DNA of 42,920 nt, taken from positions 1-42,920 of the forward strand of contig NZ_JANFNH010000057.1 of assembly GCF_024436055.1 (NCBI RefSeq), in the 5' to 3' direction. Shown piece by piece: positions 1 to 8,395 of the stretch. The position numbers and the translations under genes are program-made. This DNA is from Streptantibioticus rubrisoli (GTDB taxonomy: Bacteria > Actinomycetota > Actinomycetes > Streptomycetales > Streptomycetaceae). The first letter of the stretch is position 1; each line of letters starts with the position of its first letter. The notes below the pieces were generated by a model that was given only the letters and a program-made list of their open reading frames with translations, ran no database searches and was not told the origin of the DNA.

Positions 1-3000
1 CCGTCGTCGACTTCTTGGCAGCCGTGGCCTTCTTGGCCGCCGTCTTCTTGGCAGGAGCCTTCTTCGCCGCCGTCTTGCGAGCCGCCCGCTTCTTGGGCGC
101 GGCCTCCTCTTCGACGGCCTCGACAGCCTCGGCGCCCTCGGCGCCCTCCGCCACCGGCGCCGCCGGAACGACGACCACGGCCGCCTCTCCCGCCGACGGC
201 GGCGGGCCAGCCGGAGCCGACGCCTTGCGGGCGCGCCGAGGCGGACGTACCGCCTCCACCTCGACCGGCGCCGCCTCGGGCTCCGCGGCCACCTCGGGCT
301 CCGCCTCAGCCGTGACCGGTGCCGCCGGGACGACGATCACCTCTCCGGCGGCCGCCTCCTCCGCCGCCACCTTGGGCGAGCCCGCGGGCGCGGTCGCCTT
401 GCGGGAGCGGCGCCGCGGACGTACCGGCTCCGGCTCGGCCGCCACCTCGGACTCGGCCGCCACCTCGGGCTCCGGCTCGGTCACGACCGGGGCCGCCGCG
501 ACGACGACCTCCGGCTCCGCCTGCTTCGGCGCACCCGCCGGGGCGCTGGCGGCCCGGGTCGCCCGCCGACGTCCGCGCGGAGCGGCCTTCGCGGCGGCCT
601 CCGCCTCGGCGGGGCTGCCGAACCACTCCTCGTCGCCGCCGATCGCGGGCACCAGCTCGCGCTCGGTGACCTCGACGGGCTCGACCACCTCGGCCGCCGG
701 CGCCGCCTCCACCGCCTCGGGCTGCGCTGCCGCACGGCCCTTCTTCTTGCGCTTGCCGCCGCCACCGGGGACGGTGGCCTGCTCCATGTGGACGATCACG
801 CCACGGCCGTTGCAGTGCACACAGGTCTCGGAGAACGACTCCAGCAGCCCCTGGCCCACCCGCTTGCGGGTCATCTGGATCAGACCGAGCGAGGTGACCT
901 CTGCGACCTGGTGCTTGGTGCGGTCCCGGCCCAGGCACTCCAGCAGCCGCCGCATGACCAGGTCCCGGTTGGACTCCAGCACCATGTCGATGAAGTCGAT
1001 CACGATGATGCCGCCGAGGTCGCGCAGCCGCAGCTGGCGCACGATCTCCTCGGCCGCCTCCAGGTTGTTCCTGGTGACCGTCTCCTCCAGGTTGCCGCCC
1101 TGGCCGGTGAACTTGCCGGTGTTGACGTCGATGACGACCATCGCCTCGGTCCGGTCGATCACCAGCGAACCGCCGGACGGCAGCCACACCTTGCGGTCCA
1201 GCGCCTTCAGCAGCTGCTCGTCGATCCGGTAGGTGGCGAAGGCGTCGACCTCGGAGGACCACTTCTGCAGCCGGTCCACCAGGTCGGGCGCGACGTGCGA
1301 GACATAGCCGTGGATGGTCTCCCACGCGTTGTCGCCGCTGATGATGACCTTGGAGAAGTCCTCGTTGAAGATGTCGCGGACCACCCGGACGGTCATGTCC
1401 GGCTCGCCGTACAGCAGCGTCGGCGCGTTGCCGTTCTTCGCCTTCTTCTGGATCTCCTCCCACTGCGCCTGCAGGCGCTCGACGTCGCGGCGCAGTTCCT
1501 CCTCGCTGGCGCCCTCGGCGGCGGTGCGCACGATGACGCCCGCGTCCTCGGGGACGATCTTCTTGAGGATCTGCTTCAGCCGCGCCCGCTCGGTGTCCGG
1601 GAGCTTGCGGCTGATGCCGGTCATCGAGCCCTCGGGCACGTAGACCAGGTAGCGGCCGGGCAGCGAGACCTGGCTGGTCAGCCGGGCGCCCTTGTGGCCG
1701 ATCGGGTCCTTGGTGACCTGGACCAGCACGGACTGGCCGGACTTCAGCGCCGACTCGATGCGGCGCGGGCCGCCCGCCAGGCCCAGTGCCTCGAAGTTGA
1801 CCTCGCCCGCGTACAGCACGGCGTTGCGGCCCTTGCCGATGTCGACGAAGGCGGCCTCCATCGACGGCAGCACGTTCTGGACCTTGCCCAGGTAGACGTT
1901 GCCGACGTAGGAGGTGGCCTGCTCCTTGTTGACGAAGTGCTCGACCAGCACACCGTCCTCAAGCACGCCGATCTGGGTGCGCTCGCCGCTCTCACGGACC
2001 ACCATCACCCGCTCGACGGCCTCGCGACGGGCCAGGAACTCGGCCTCGGTGATGATCGGCACCCGGCGACGGCCCTGCTCACGGCCCTCGCGGCGGCGCT
2101 GCTTCTTCGCCTCCAGGCGGGTCGAGCCCTTGATGGACTGGACCTCGTCGGACGGCTGCTCTTCCTTCTTCTTGCGCGGCTCGCGGATCTTGACGACGGT
2201 GCGCACACCGTCCTCTTCGGCCGCGGGCTCCGCCTCGCCCGGCGCCTCACCGCTGCGGCGACGGCGGCGACGGCGCCGACGGCTGGTGCTGGTGCCGTGC
2301 TCGGCCTCCTCGGCCTCCGCCTCGGCTTCCGGCTCCTCCTCGGCGTGCGGCTGGTCGGCCTCGGTCTCGGTCTCCTCCTCGACCTCCGCCTCGGCCTCGG
2401 CCGCCTCGCCGCGACGGCGGCGACGGCCACCACGACGGCGGCGGCGGGACGGGCGCTCGCCCGCCTCCTCCTCGTGCTCGGCCTCCGGCTCCGCCTCCTC
2501 GGCGGGCTCCTCGGTGGCGGTCGGCTCCTCGGCGGCAGCGGTGGCCTGCGCCTCCTCGGCGGAGACCCGGCGACGGCGGCGACGACGCGGTTCCTCCCCT
2601 TCCTCGGCGGCCGCAGCGGCCTCGGGCGCGACGAAGACCGGCGGCTGGAAGACGGCCGTGGGCGGCCGGACGGCGCGGCGACGGCCGCGTACCGGCTCCT
2701 CGGCGACGTCCTCCTCAGGTGCCATGGACGCCACCGGCTCGGCCGCCTCACTGTCCGCGGTGGCGAACGAGGGCGGACCGGCCTCCGCGGTGGCCTTACG
2801 GCTGCGACGCCGGGTGCGCTGCGGGGCCGCCTCGGGCTCGGCGGCCGCCTCGACGGGCGCCTGCTCCGGCTCGGGCTCCTCCTCCTTGGGGGCGAGCGCG
2901 CCGGGCTTCAGCCGCCGGGACTCGTCGGCGGTCTGCTCAGCGGCGCGCTTGCGGGTGCGGCGGGCACGCGGGGCTTCCTCGGCCTGGCCTTCCTGGGGTG

Positions 3001-3424
3001 CGGCCTGCGGCTCCGCGGCGGCGCTCTTACGGGTGGCGCGACGGCGCGGGGTGCGCGCGGGCGCCTCCTCGGCCCCGGCCGCGGCGGGCTGCTCCTCGGA
3101 CGCGGGCTCCGGCGCCTCCTCGGCGGACTTCGGCGGACCCGCGGGCGCGGTGGCCTTACGGCTGGCGCGACGCCGGGTGGTGGCGGTACGCGCTGGTGCG
3201 GCGGCCTCTACCGGCTCGGCGGCGGGCGCCTCCGGGGCGGTGGGCTTCTCCGGAACGATCTGGTTGTCCTCGGCGGACGCGGCAGCCGGTGGACCGGCCG
3301 GACGCGAAGCGGCCCTACGCCGGCGGCGGGGCGCCGCCGGGGTCGCGGATTCGGCGCTCACGCCGGAATCACTGCCGTTCGGCGCCTCGGGCGCCGCGTT
3401 GTCGGGCTCGGGCGTATCGAGCAT
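1..3424 (-). CDS. rne: Ribonuclease E/G family endoribonuclease (3' end beyond window)
   Basis: Endoribonuclease of the RNase E/G family, which cleaves single-stranded 5'-monophosphate RNA in mRNA decay and rRNA/tRNA processing. About 1,141 residues are inside the window and the frame is still open at base 1. An ATG at 3424 is preceded by a GGGAGAA-like ribosome site. Residues about 1-460 are a disordered arm alternating Glu-rich stretches and Arg clusters. An S1 RNA-binding domain follows (about 480-580, with YVGNVYLGKV), then the catalytic core with the metal-binding Asp motifs VVIDVNTGKFTG (about 761) and IIVIDFIDM (about 810), then the CVHCNGRG zinc-link (about 866). After residue 885 comes a second disordered Ala/Pro/Arg/Glu arm ending in AAKK-type lysine repeats. 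Both arms carry the same RRxSRKATAPAG-like motif. In known Streptomyces RNase ES the catalytic core also lies between long arms that contact the degradosome. The gene is monocistronic as seen here, downstream of the radical SAM pair on the same strand. The family call is very secure; the function of the arms is inference. Confidence 0.95.
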   Translation of the reverse strand, partial: MLDTPEPDNAAPEAPNGSDSGVSAESATPAAPRRRRRAASRPAGPPAAASAEDNQIVPEKPTAPEAPAAEPVEAAAPARTATTRRRASRKATAPAGPPKSAEEAPEPASEEQPAAAGAEEAPARTPRRRATRKSAAAEPQAAPQEGQAEEAPRARRTRKRAAEQTADESRRLKPGALAPKEEEPEPEQAPVEAAAEPEAAPQRTRRRSRKATAEAGPPSFATADSEAAEPVASMAPEEDVAEEPVRGRRRAVRPPTAVFQPPVFVAPEAAAAAEEGEEPRRRRRRRVSAEEAQATAAAEEPTATEEPAEEAEPEAEHEEEAGERPSRRRRRGGRRRRRGEAAEAEAEVEEETETEADQPHAEEEPEAEAEAEEAEHGTSTSRRRRRRRRRSGEAPGEAEPAAEEDGVRTVVKIREPRKKKEEQPSDEVQSIKGSTRLEAKKQRRREGREQGRRRVPIITEAEFLARREAVERVMVVRESGERTQIGVLEDGVLVEHFVNKEQATSYVGNVYLGKVQNVLPSMEAAFVDIGKGRNAVLYAGEVNFEALGLAGGPRRIESALKSGQSVLVQVTKDPIGHKGARLTSQVSLPGRYLVYVPEGSMTGISRKLPDTERARLKQILKKIVPEDAGVIVRTAAEGASEEELRRDVERLQAQWEEIQKKAKNGNAPTLLYGEPDMTVRVVRDIFNEDFSKVIISGDNAWETIHGYVSHVAPDLVDRLQKWSSEVDAFATYRIDEQLLKALDRKVWLPSGGSLVIDRTEAMVVIDVNTGKFTGQGGNLEETVTRNNLEAAEEIVRQLRLRDLGGIIVIDFIDMVLESNRDLVMRRLLECLGRDRTKHQVAEVTSLGLIQMTRKRVGQGLLESFSETCVHCNGRGVIVHMEQATVPGGGGKRKKKGRAAAQPEAVEAAPAAEVVEPVEVTERELVPAIGGDEEWFGSPAEAEAAAKAAPRGRRRATRAASAPAGAPKQAEPEVVVAAAPVVTEPEPEVAAESEVAAEPEPVRPRRRSRKATAPAGSPKVAAEEAAAGEVIVVPAAPVTAEAEPEVAAEPEAAPVEVEAVRPPRRARKASAPAGPPPSAGEAAVVVVPAAPVAEGAEGAEAVEAVEEEAAPKKRAARKTAAKKAPAKKTAAKKATAAKKSTT

Positions 3425-3679
3425 GCGGGCGTTTCTCCCGTCACGCTCCCGGGCGCCGCGCTCTGGTTCCGGCCGCGGCCGCTGCTTCACGGCTACGCGG
3501 CCCGGGGCACGGGCGCCACACGGGAGCTGTTGTCTCACTCGCCGGGCTCGTCCTGGTGGCCGAGACCGGCGAAAGTCTCCTGGTCAGCGCGTCACCGGAC
3601 GCTAAGAACGGCCCCTGACCGCCCAGTGACGGGCGGCGAGGCGACTCCCTGGCGCATCGGCGATGCGTCAACGACGGTC

Positions 3680-4516
3680 CTACGCGGGACCACCCGGCAC
3701 CGTCGCAACGGACTGCCCGGCGGCCGTGCTGAGTACGGCCGAGGCGGCGTCGCGGTCTGGCGCGAACGGATCGGTCACCGTGCCGGTCTCCTCGTCAAGC
3801 GGCCCCTGCGCCAGCCTGGTCACCGCTGCGGGGACCGGCGGCGCGAGGTCGGCCGTCGCACGGAGGCCGGACAGGACGTCGTCGGGTCGTACGGCAGGTG
3901 TCAGATGCCGAACAACCAGCCGCAGTATCGCACAGCTACCACGCCCCGGCCTATCGGCACTCTGTTCTACGGATGGTTCTACGGGTGCCAGCGGGTCCGC
4001 CGCGTCCTGCGACGAAGCCTCTGGCGGTACCAGCGCGAGCTGCGTCACCGCGGCACGCGCGTCGAAGGTCCGTACGCCGTTCTTCGTAGTACGACGGACC
4101 TCGACCGTCTCCGCGGCGAGGAACGCGTCCACCGCGCGCTGCGCCTCGGCGGGCTCGACGCCGTCCAGCCGCAGCTGCCACACCGAGGCGTCCAGCCGGT
4201 CGGCGAGGCCGGAGGTGTGCGCCTCCACCGCGTCGATCACATCGAGGCCGGGCGGCAGCGACTCGTCGAGCAGCACCCGCAGCTTCTCCGGGTCACGCGG
4301 TTCGGTGAGGGCGATCTCCAGGTACTCGGCCTCGCTGGCCACGCCGGTGGGTGCGGCGTTGGCGTAGCTGACCTTGGGGTGCGGGGTGAATCCGGCCGAG
4401 TACGCCATGGGTACCTCGGCGCGGCGCAGCGCCCGCTCGAACGCGCGCTGGAAGTCGCGGTGGCTGGTGAACCGGAGGCGGCCACGCTTGGTGTAGCGCA
4501 GTCGAATGCGCTGCAC
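3680..4516 (-). CDS. TIGR03936 family radical SAM-associated protein (DUF2344)
   Basis: Conserved bacterial protein of unknown biochemical activity. It is found beside, and in some bacteria fused to, the TIGR03960 radical SAM enzyme, which here lies just upstream on the same strand. The first 80 residues carry the family signature (RIRLRYTKRGRLRFTSHRDF, then AGFTPHPKVSYANA). The C-terminal 100 residues are poorly conserved and Ala/Pro-rich. The coordinates use the GTG at 4516, the first standard start, giving 278 residues. In the same frame upstream there is a protein-like extension, GKRQPEGPPPAPA, with no ATG or GTG. A CTG at 4558 has AAGGA about 9 bases before it and is a plausible true start (about 292 residues). 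A tiny leader ORF sits immediately upstream. Family identity is secure; the start is not. Confidence 0.85.
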   Translation of the reverse strand: MQRIRLRYTKRGRLRFTSHRDFQRAFERALRRAEVPMAYSAGFTPHPKVSYANAAPTGVASEAEYLEIALTEPRDPEKLRVLLDESLPPGLDVIDAVEAHTSGLADRLDASVWQLRLDGVEPAEAQRAVDAFLAAETVEVRRTTKNGVRTFDARAAVTQLALVPPEASSQDAADPLAPVEPSVEQSADRPGRGSCAILRLVVRHLTPAVRPDDVLSGLRATADLAPPVPAAVTRLAQGPLDEETGTVTDPFAPDRDAASAVLSTAAGQSVATVPGGPA

Positions 4517-4563
4517 CGCGGGTGCGGGCGGCGGGCCTTCGGGCTGTCGCTTGCCCAGTGTCT

Positions 4564-4587
4564 TCAGTCCTTCGTGAGAGCGGTCAT
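4564..4587 (-). other. Possible 7-codon leader ORF (MTALTKD)
   Basis: Reading the minus strand, ATG at 4587 opens a 7-codon frame, MTALTKD, ending in TGA at 4564-4566. A purine-rich GAGAGAGG lies directly before the ATG. The TGA sits 5 bases before the possible CTG start (4558) of the downstream DUF2344 gene, and the AAGGA inside the leader could act as the ribosome site for that CTG. This arrangement could couple translation, or it could be chance. No peptide family is recognised. Confidence 0.3.
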
Positions 4588-4628
4588 ACCTCTCTCAAGG
4601 GTACGCGGCCGGGATGACCGGCAGGGAC

Positions 4629-4712
4629 TCAGTCCAGTGACCCGGGTTCGGCGAGCCAGCGGGTCTCCAGCTCGGTGTGGTGGGCGATGGTCTCGAAGCC
4701 GCGGTCGTAGTA
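4629..4712 (-). pseudogene. Orphan C-terminal fragment, possibly of a GNAT acetyltransferase
   Basis: Between the terminator of the radical SAM gene and the DUF2344 gene, the minus strand encodes an in-frame peptide FYYDRGFETIAHHTELE continuing to a TGA at 4629-4631, with a strongly coding-like composition and no start codon. The pattern Y-x-RGFE resembles the end of GNAT acetyltransferase motif B (usually YxxxGF). The fragment lies in the same frame as the radical SAM gene but after its TAG stop and after a hairpin. It could be the relic of a deleted gene whose 3' end remains, or a readthrough extension. The GNAT link is only a motif resemblance. Confidence 0.3.
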
Positions 4713-4740
4713 AAAGCCCCACCGCCTGCAGCGGTGGGGC
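4711..4740 (-). terminator. Rho-independent terminator after the radical SAM gene
   Basis: Perfect 10-bp stem GCCCCACCGC/GCGGTGGGGC (4716-4725 and 4731-4740) with a 5-base loop. On the minus strand it is followed by TTTT (complement of 4712-4715). It lies 21 bases after the TAG of the radical SAM gene, so the DUF2344 gene probably depends on readthrough or its own promoter. Confidence 0.75.
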
Positions 4741-4760
4741 CTTCGGGCCGGGCGGCGACG

Positions 4761-6686
4761 CTACTTGACGACCGTCAGGGGCAGCAGCTTCTTGCCCGTG
4801 GGGCCGATCTGGATGTGGGTGTCCATCTGCGGGCAAACGCCGCAGTCGAAACAGGGCGTCCAGCGGCAGTCCTCGACCTCGGTTTCGTCGAGGGCGTCCT
4901 GCCAGTCCTCCCAGAGCCAGTCCTTGTCCAGGCCGGAGTCGAGGTGGTCCCAGGGCAGGACCTCCTCGTAGGTGCGCTCGCGGGTGGTGTACCAGTCGAC
5001 GTCCACGCCGTACCGCGGCAGCACCTTCTCGGCGCACTCCATCCAGCGGTCGTAGCTGAAGTGCTCCCGCCAGCCGTCGAACCGGCCGCCGTCCTCGTAC
5101 ACCGCGCGGATGACCGCGCCGATCCGGCGGTCACCGCGGGAGAGCAGGCCCTCCACGATGCCGGGCTTGCCGTCGTGGTAGCGGAAGCCGATCGAGCGGC
5201 CGTACTTCTTGTCGCCGCGGATCTTGTCGCGCAGCTTCTCCAGCCGGGCGTCGGTCTCCTCGGCGGACAGCTGCGGCGCCCACTGGAACGGGGTGTGCGG
5301 CTTGGGCACGAAGCCGCCGATGGACACCGTGCAGCGGATGTCGTTGGAGTTCGACACCTCGCGGCCCTTGGCGATCACCTTGGTGGCCATGTCCGCGATC
5401 TGCAGCACGTCGTCGTCGGTCTCGGTCGGCAGACCGCACATGAAGTACAGCTTCACCTGCCGCCAGCCGTTTCCGTAGGCGGTGGCGACGGTGCGGATCA
5501 GGTCCTCTTCCGAAACCATCTTGTTGATGACCTTGCGGATCCGCTCCGAGCCGCCCTCGGGGGCGAAGGTCAGGCCGGACCGGCGGCCGTTCCTGGTCAG
5601 CTCGTTGGCCAGGTCGATGTTGAAGGCGTCGACCCGGGTGGACGGCAGCGACAGGCCGATCTTGTCGTCCTCGTACCGGTCGGCCAGCCCCTTGGCGATG
5701 TCGCCGATCTCACTGTGGTCGGCGGAGGACAGCGACAGCAGGCCGACCTCCTCGAACCCGGTGGCCTTCAGGCCCTTGTCGACCATCTCGCCGATGCCGG
5801 TGATGGTGCGCTCCCGCACCGGACGGGTGATCATGCCCGCCTGGCAGAAGCGGCAACCGCGGGTGCAGCCGCGGAAGATCTCCACGGACATCCGCTCGTG
5901 CACCGTCTCGGCCAACGGGACCAGCGGCTGCTTCGGGTACGGCCACTCGTCGAGGTCCATCACGGTGTGCTTGGAGACCCGCCACGGCACACCGGAGGCG
6001 TTCGGCACGACACGGGCGATCCGGCCGTCCGGCAGGTACTCCACGTCGTAGAACTTCGGGACGTACACCCCGCCGGTCTTGGCCAGCCGCAGCAGCAGCT
6101 CGTCGCGGCCGCCCGGGCGGCCCTCCGCCTTCCAGCCGCGGACGACGTCGGTGATCTCCAGCACGGCCTGCTCACCGTCGCCGATGACGGCGGCGTCGAT
6201 GAAGTCCGCGATCGGCTCGGGGTTGAACGCCGCGTGGCCGCCAGCGAGCACGATCGGGTCGTCCAGGGTGCGGTCCCTGGCCTCCAGCGGGATGCCGGAC
6301 AGGTCGAGCGCGGTGAGCAGGTTGGTGTAGCCGAGCTCGGTGGAGAAGGACACCCCGAACACGTCGAAGGCCCGCACCGGGCGGTGCGCGTCCACGGTGA
6401 ACTGCGGAACGCCGTGCTCACGCATCAGCGCCTCAAGGTCCGGCCAGACGCTGTAGGTGCGCTCGGCCAGCACGCCCTCACGCTCGTTGAGCACCTCGTA
6501 AAGGATCATGACGCCCTGGTTGGGCAGCCCGACCTCGTACGCGTCCGGGTACATCAGCGACCAGCGCACATCACAGGCGTCCCAGTCCTTGACGGTGGAG
6601 TTGAGCTCTCCGCCGACGTACTGGATCGGCTTCTGGACATGTGGGAGAAGCGCTTCCAGGCGCGGGAAGACCGACTCGACAGGCAT
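4761..6686 (-). CDS. TIGR03960 family B12-binding radical SAM protein
   Basis: Predicted cobalamin-binding radical SAM enzyme of unknown substrate, 641 residues. The N-terminal 250 residues form the B12-binding-like region (MPVESVFPRLEALLPHVQKP onward, with GLPNQGVMILYEVLN and the VLAGGHAAFNPEPIADFIDA segment). The radical SAM cluster is seen as FRGCTRGCRFCQAGM at about residues 270-284, giving the CxxxCxxC that binds the 4Fe-4S cluster. The C-terminus carries further Cys (CFDCGVCPQMDTH), possibly a second metal site. The frame is open upstream to 6824, but the conserved family start MPVESVFPRL at 6686 with GAGAG upstream is preferred. Its usual neighbour, the DUF2344/TIGR03936 protein, follows downstream. 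Some homologues are described only by family number, so the reaction is unknown. Confidence 0.92.
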   Translation of the reverse strand: MPVESVFPRLEALLPHVQKPIQYVGGELNSTVKDWDACDVRWSLMYPDAYEVGLPNQGVMILYEVLNEREGVLAERTYSVWPDLEALMREHGVPQFTVDAHRPVRAFDVFGVSFSTELGYTNLLTALDLSGIPLEARDRTLDDPIVLAGGHAAFNPEPIADFIDAAVIGDGEQAVLEITDVVRGWKAEGRPGGRDELLLRLAKTGGVYVPKFYDVEYLPDGRIARVVPNASGVPWRVSKHTVMDLDEWPYPKQPLVPLAETVHERMSVEIFRGCTRGCRFCQAGMITRPVRERTITGIGEMVDKGLKATGFEEVGLLSLSSADHSEIGDIAKGLADRYEDDKIGLSLPSTRVDAFNIDLANELTRNGRRSGLTFAPEGGSERIRKVINKMVSEEDLIRTVATAYGNGWRQVKLYFMCGLPTETDDDVLQIADMATKVIAKGREVSNSNDIRCTVSIGGFVPKPHTPFQWAPQLSAEETDARLEKLRDKIRGDKKYGRSIGFRYHDGKPGIVEGLLSRGDRRIGAVIRAVYEDGGRFDGWREHFSYDRWMECAEKVLPRYGVDVDWYTTRERTYEEVLPWDHLDSGLDKDWLWEDWQDALDETEVEDCRWTPCFDCGVCPQMDTHIQIGPTGKKLLPLTVVK

Positions 6687-6759
6687 CTTGGGGTCTCTCG
6701 ACTGTCTCTCGTGAGCTGGCAGGGGTGACCATCCAGCGTAACCGAGTCGGGGGCACCAC

Positions 6760-8268
6760 TCAGCCCGCGAGCGGCCCCCGGTCCGTTCTGCGCCAGGCCT
6801 TGGGCACGGCGGCCTCCACGGCACGGGCGCGTTCCCGTTCCATCTGGTACAGCGCGCCGTACGCGAAGGTGTCCTCGCCCGCCCGGCGGGCCTCGTCGGC
6901 GAGCCGTTGGATCCGCTCCCGGCACATCACGCTGTCCTGGTGCTCGCCGAGCAGCCGCTGCAGCGCGGCGAGCCGGACGCGGTGCCGCTCGGCGGGTTCG
7001 CCGAGTACCGGACGGGCGGACTCGGCGGCGTACCTGGCCCGCTTGGCGGCCTTGCGGGCGTCGTGCAGGGCGAGGTCGCGGCCGGTGCCCGGGCGCAGCG
7101 CCAGGGACTCGGCCACCCGGTCTGCGAGGCGGCGGTGGTCGCGACGCACGGCCCGGCGTACCGCCTCCCTGGCCGGGCGCTTGGCCGGATCGCGCAGCGG
7201 TGGGGCGGCGAGCAGGGCGTCGAGGCGGTCGAGCAGGGCGAAGTAGCGCTCGCCGCGCAGTTGCCGCAGCAGTTGGCGGCGGGCGGTGCTGCGAGCGGTG
7301 GCGTGCGGCCCGAGGATCCGTTCGCGCACGGGGGCGGTGCGCAGGTCGGGGTCGAGGTCCGCGGTGAGACCGGCCAGCCGCTCGTCCAGCACCTCGCGGT
7401 CCCGTTCCAGGCCGAGCACCTCGGCGAGCCATTTGAGCTCGTCGCCTATGGGGTCGGTGACGGCTCGGTCGAGCTCCCGGCCGTAGGTCTTGAAGGCGCT
7501 GCGCAGGCGGCGGGTGGCGACCCGCATCTGGTGGACGGCGTCGGGCTCGTCGCGGCGCACCGCGGGGTCGCACGCCGCGATGGCGCGCACCTGCTCGTGG
7601 AGGTAGGCCAAGGCGGCGTCGCCCGCGGTGGCGATGGTGCCGGGCGGGGACGGTGGCGCGGGTGGGACGCGGTCGCCGAGGGCGTGCAGGAGTTTCGACG
7701 GCCAGGCGGAGCGCTGGTAGCCCGCGGCGGTCAGCCGCTCCTCCACGGCGTCGAGCAACTCCGGCTGTCCGCCGAGGAGTTCGACCTCGGTCTCCGTCCA
7801 GCACAGCGGCTCGCGCTCGTCGGGGTATTCGGCGGTGACGTGGTCATCGGCGATCTCGACGAGCGCGGTGCCGTCGGCGGCGAGCAGTCGGCGGCGTTCG
7901 CGGTGGTTGAGCAGCCGCACCACGGGGGCGAGCGGGCGGCCGCGGGTGTGCGCGAGGACCTCGGTGCGCAGGTTCGCGGGGATGGTGAGGAGGGAGTGGC
8001 CGAGCGGGGCGTGCACCTCGGTGCGGGTGTCGGCCTGGGCGGTGGGGAGTTTGAGGTGCCAGCCGGCGTCCTCGCCGCCGGTTCTGCGGCGCAGGGTGAT
8101 GCGGCGGGCGGCGAGCGCCAGGTCGGGGGTGTCGAAGTAGCCCGCGTCGAGTTCGACGGGGTCCAGCGGGTGCACGGACGCGACGGCGGGCAAACCCGTC
8201 AGGTCGGGCTGGGCAGCCCCTTCCCCGGCCTGGTACGTGCGCTCGGTCTCCCGCAGACGCGTTCCCAT
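6760..8268 (-). CDS. CYTH and CHAD domain-containing protein
   Basis: About 502 residues. The N-terminal half is a CYTH (triphosphate tunnel metalloenzyme) domain: it starts with the ETERTY strand, then LDAGYFDTPDLALAARRITLRRR and WHLKLP, and has alternating charged residues facing the tunnel (EIADDHV, WTETEVEL). The C-terminal half, from about residue 215, is a helical CHAD domain with repeated His/Arg patterns (AVHQMRVATRRLRSAFKTY, LHDARKAAKRARYAAE), a domain known to bind inorganic polyphosphate. A polyphosphate or triphosphate role is inferred. The ATG at 8268 gives the normal family N-terminus; a TTG at 8304 in the same frame is less likely. It follows rodA on the same strand but is separated by a strong hairpin, so it probably has its own transcript. 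Confidence 0.92.
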   Translation of the reverse strand: MGTRLRETERTYQAGEGAAQPDLTGLPAVASVHPLDPVELDAGYFDTPDLALAARRITLRRRTGGEDAGWHLKLPTAQADTRTEVHAPLGHSLLTIPANLRTEVLAHTRGRPLAPVVRLLNHRERRRLLAADGTALVEIADDHVTAEYPDEREPLCWTETEVELLGGQPELLDAVEERLTAAGYQRSAWPSKLLHALGDRVPPAPPSPPGTIATAGDAALAYLHEQVRAIAACDPAVRRDEPDAVHQMRVATRRLRSAFKTYGRELDRAVTDPIGDELKWLAEVLGLERDREVLDERLAGLTADLDPDLRTAPVRERILGPHATARSTARRQLLRQLRGERYFALLDRLDALLAAPPLRDPAKRPAREAVRRAVRRDHRRLADRVAESLALRPGTGRDLALHDARKAAKRARYAAESARPVLGEPAERHRVRLAALQRLLGEHQDSVMCRERIQRLADEARRAGEDTFAYGALYQMERERARAVEAAVPKAWRRTDRGPLAG

Positions 8269-8357
8269 GCCGTGACGGTAGTGGCCCTCGCCGTCCCCCC
8301 GCAACGGCGTCGAGCCGCTCGCGCGGCGCGCGCCGGTTCGGCGTCTGCCAGCTCGCC

Positions 8358-8395
8358 GTAGCGGCGGGAGAGTCCTGCCGACTCCCCGCCGCTAC
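8358..8395 (-). terminator. Hairpin terminator at the end of rodA
   Basis: Long GC-rich stem: GTAGCGGCGGG pairs with CCCGCCGCTAC, then after one bulged A, GAGTC pairs with GACTC around a 5-base loop. The rodA stop codon (8392-8394) lies inside the stem. There is no U-tract, as is common in streptomycetes. It probably ends the mreB-rodA transcript. Confidence 0.6.

Noticed and set aside
788-4768. A 1,326-codon plus-strand open frame over rne and the DUF2344 gene
   Set aside because: It is the mirror of real minus-strand genes in GC-rich DNA, has no domain, and its composition is repetitive Leu/Gly/Arg.
4677-6728. A 683-codon plus-strand frame opposite the radical SAM gene
   Set aside because: Antisense artefact; the minus-strand frame has clear radical SAM motifs and a normal start.
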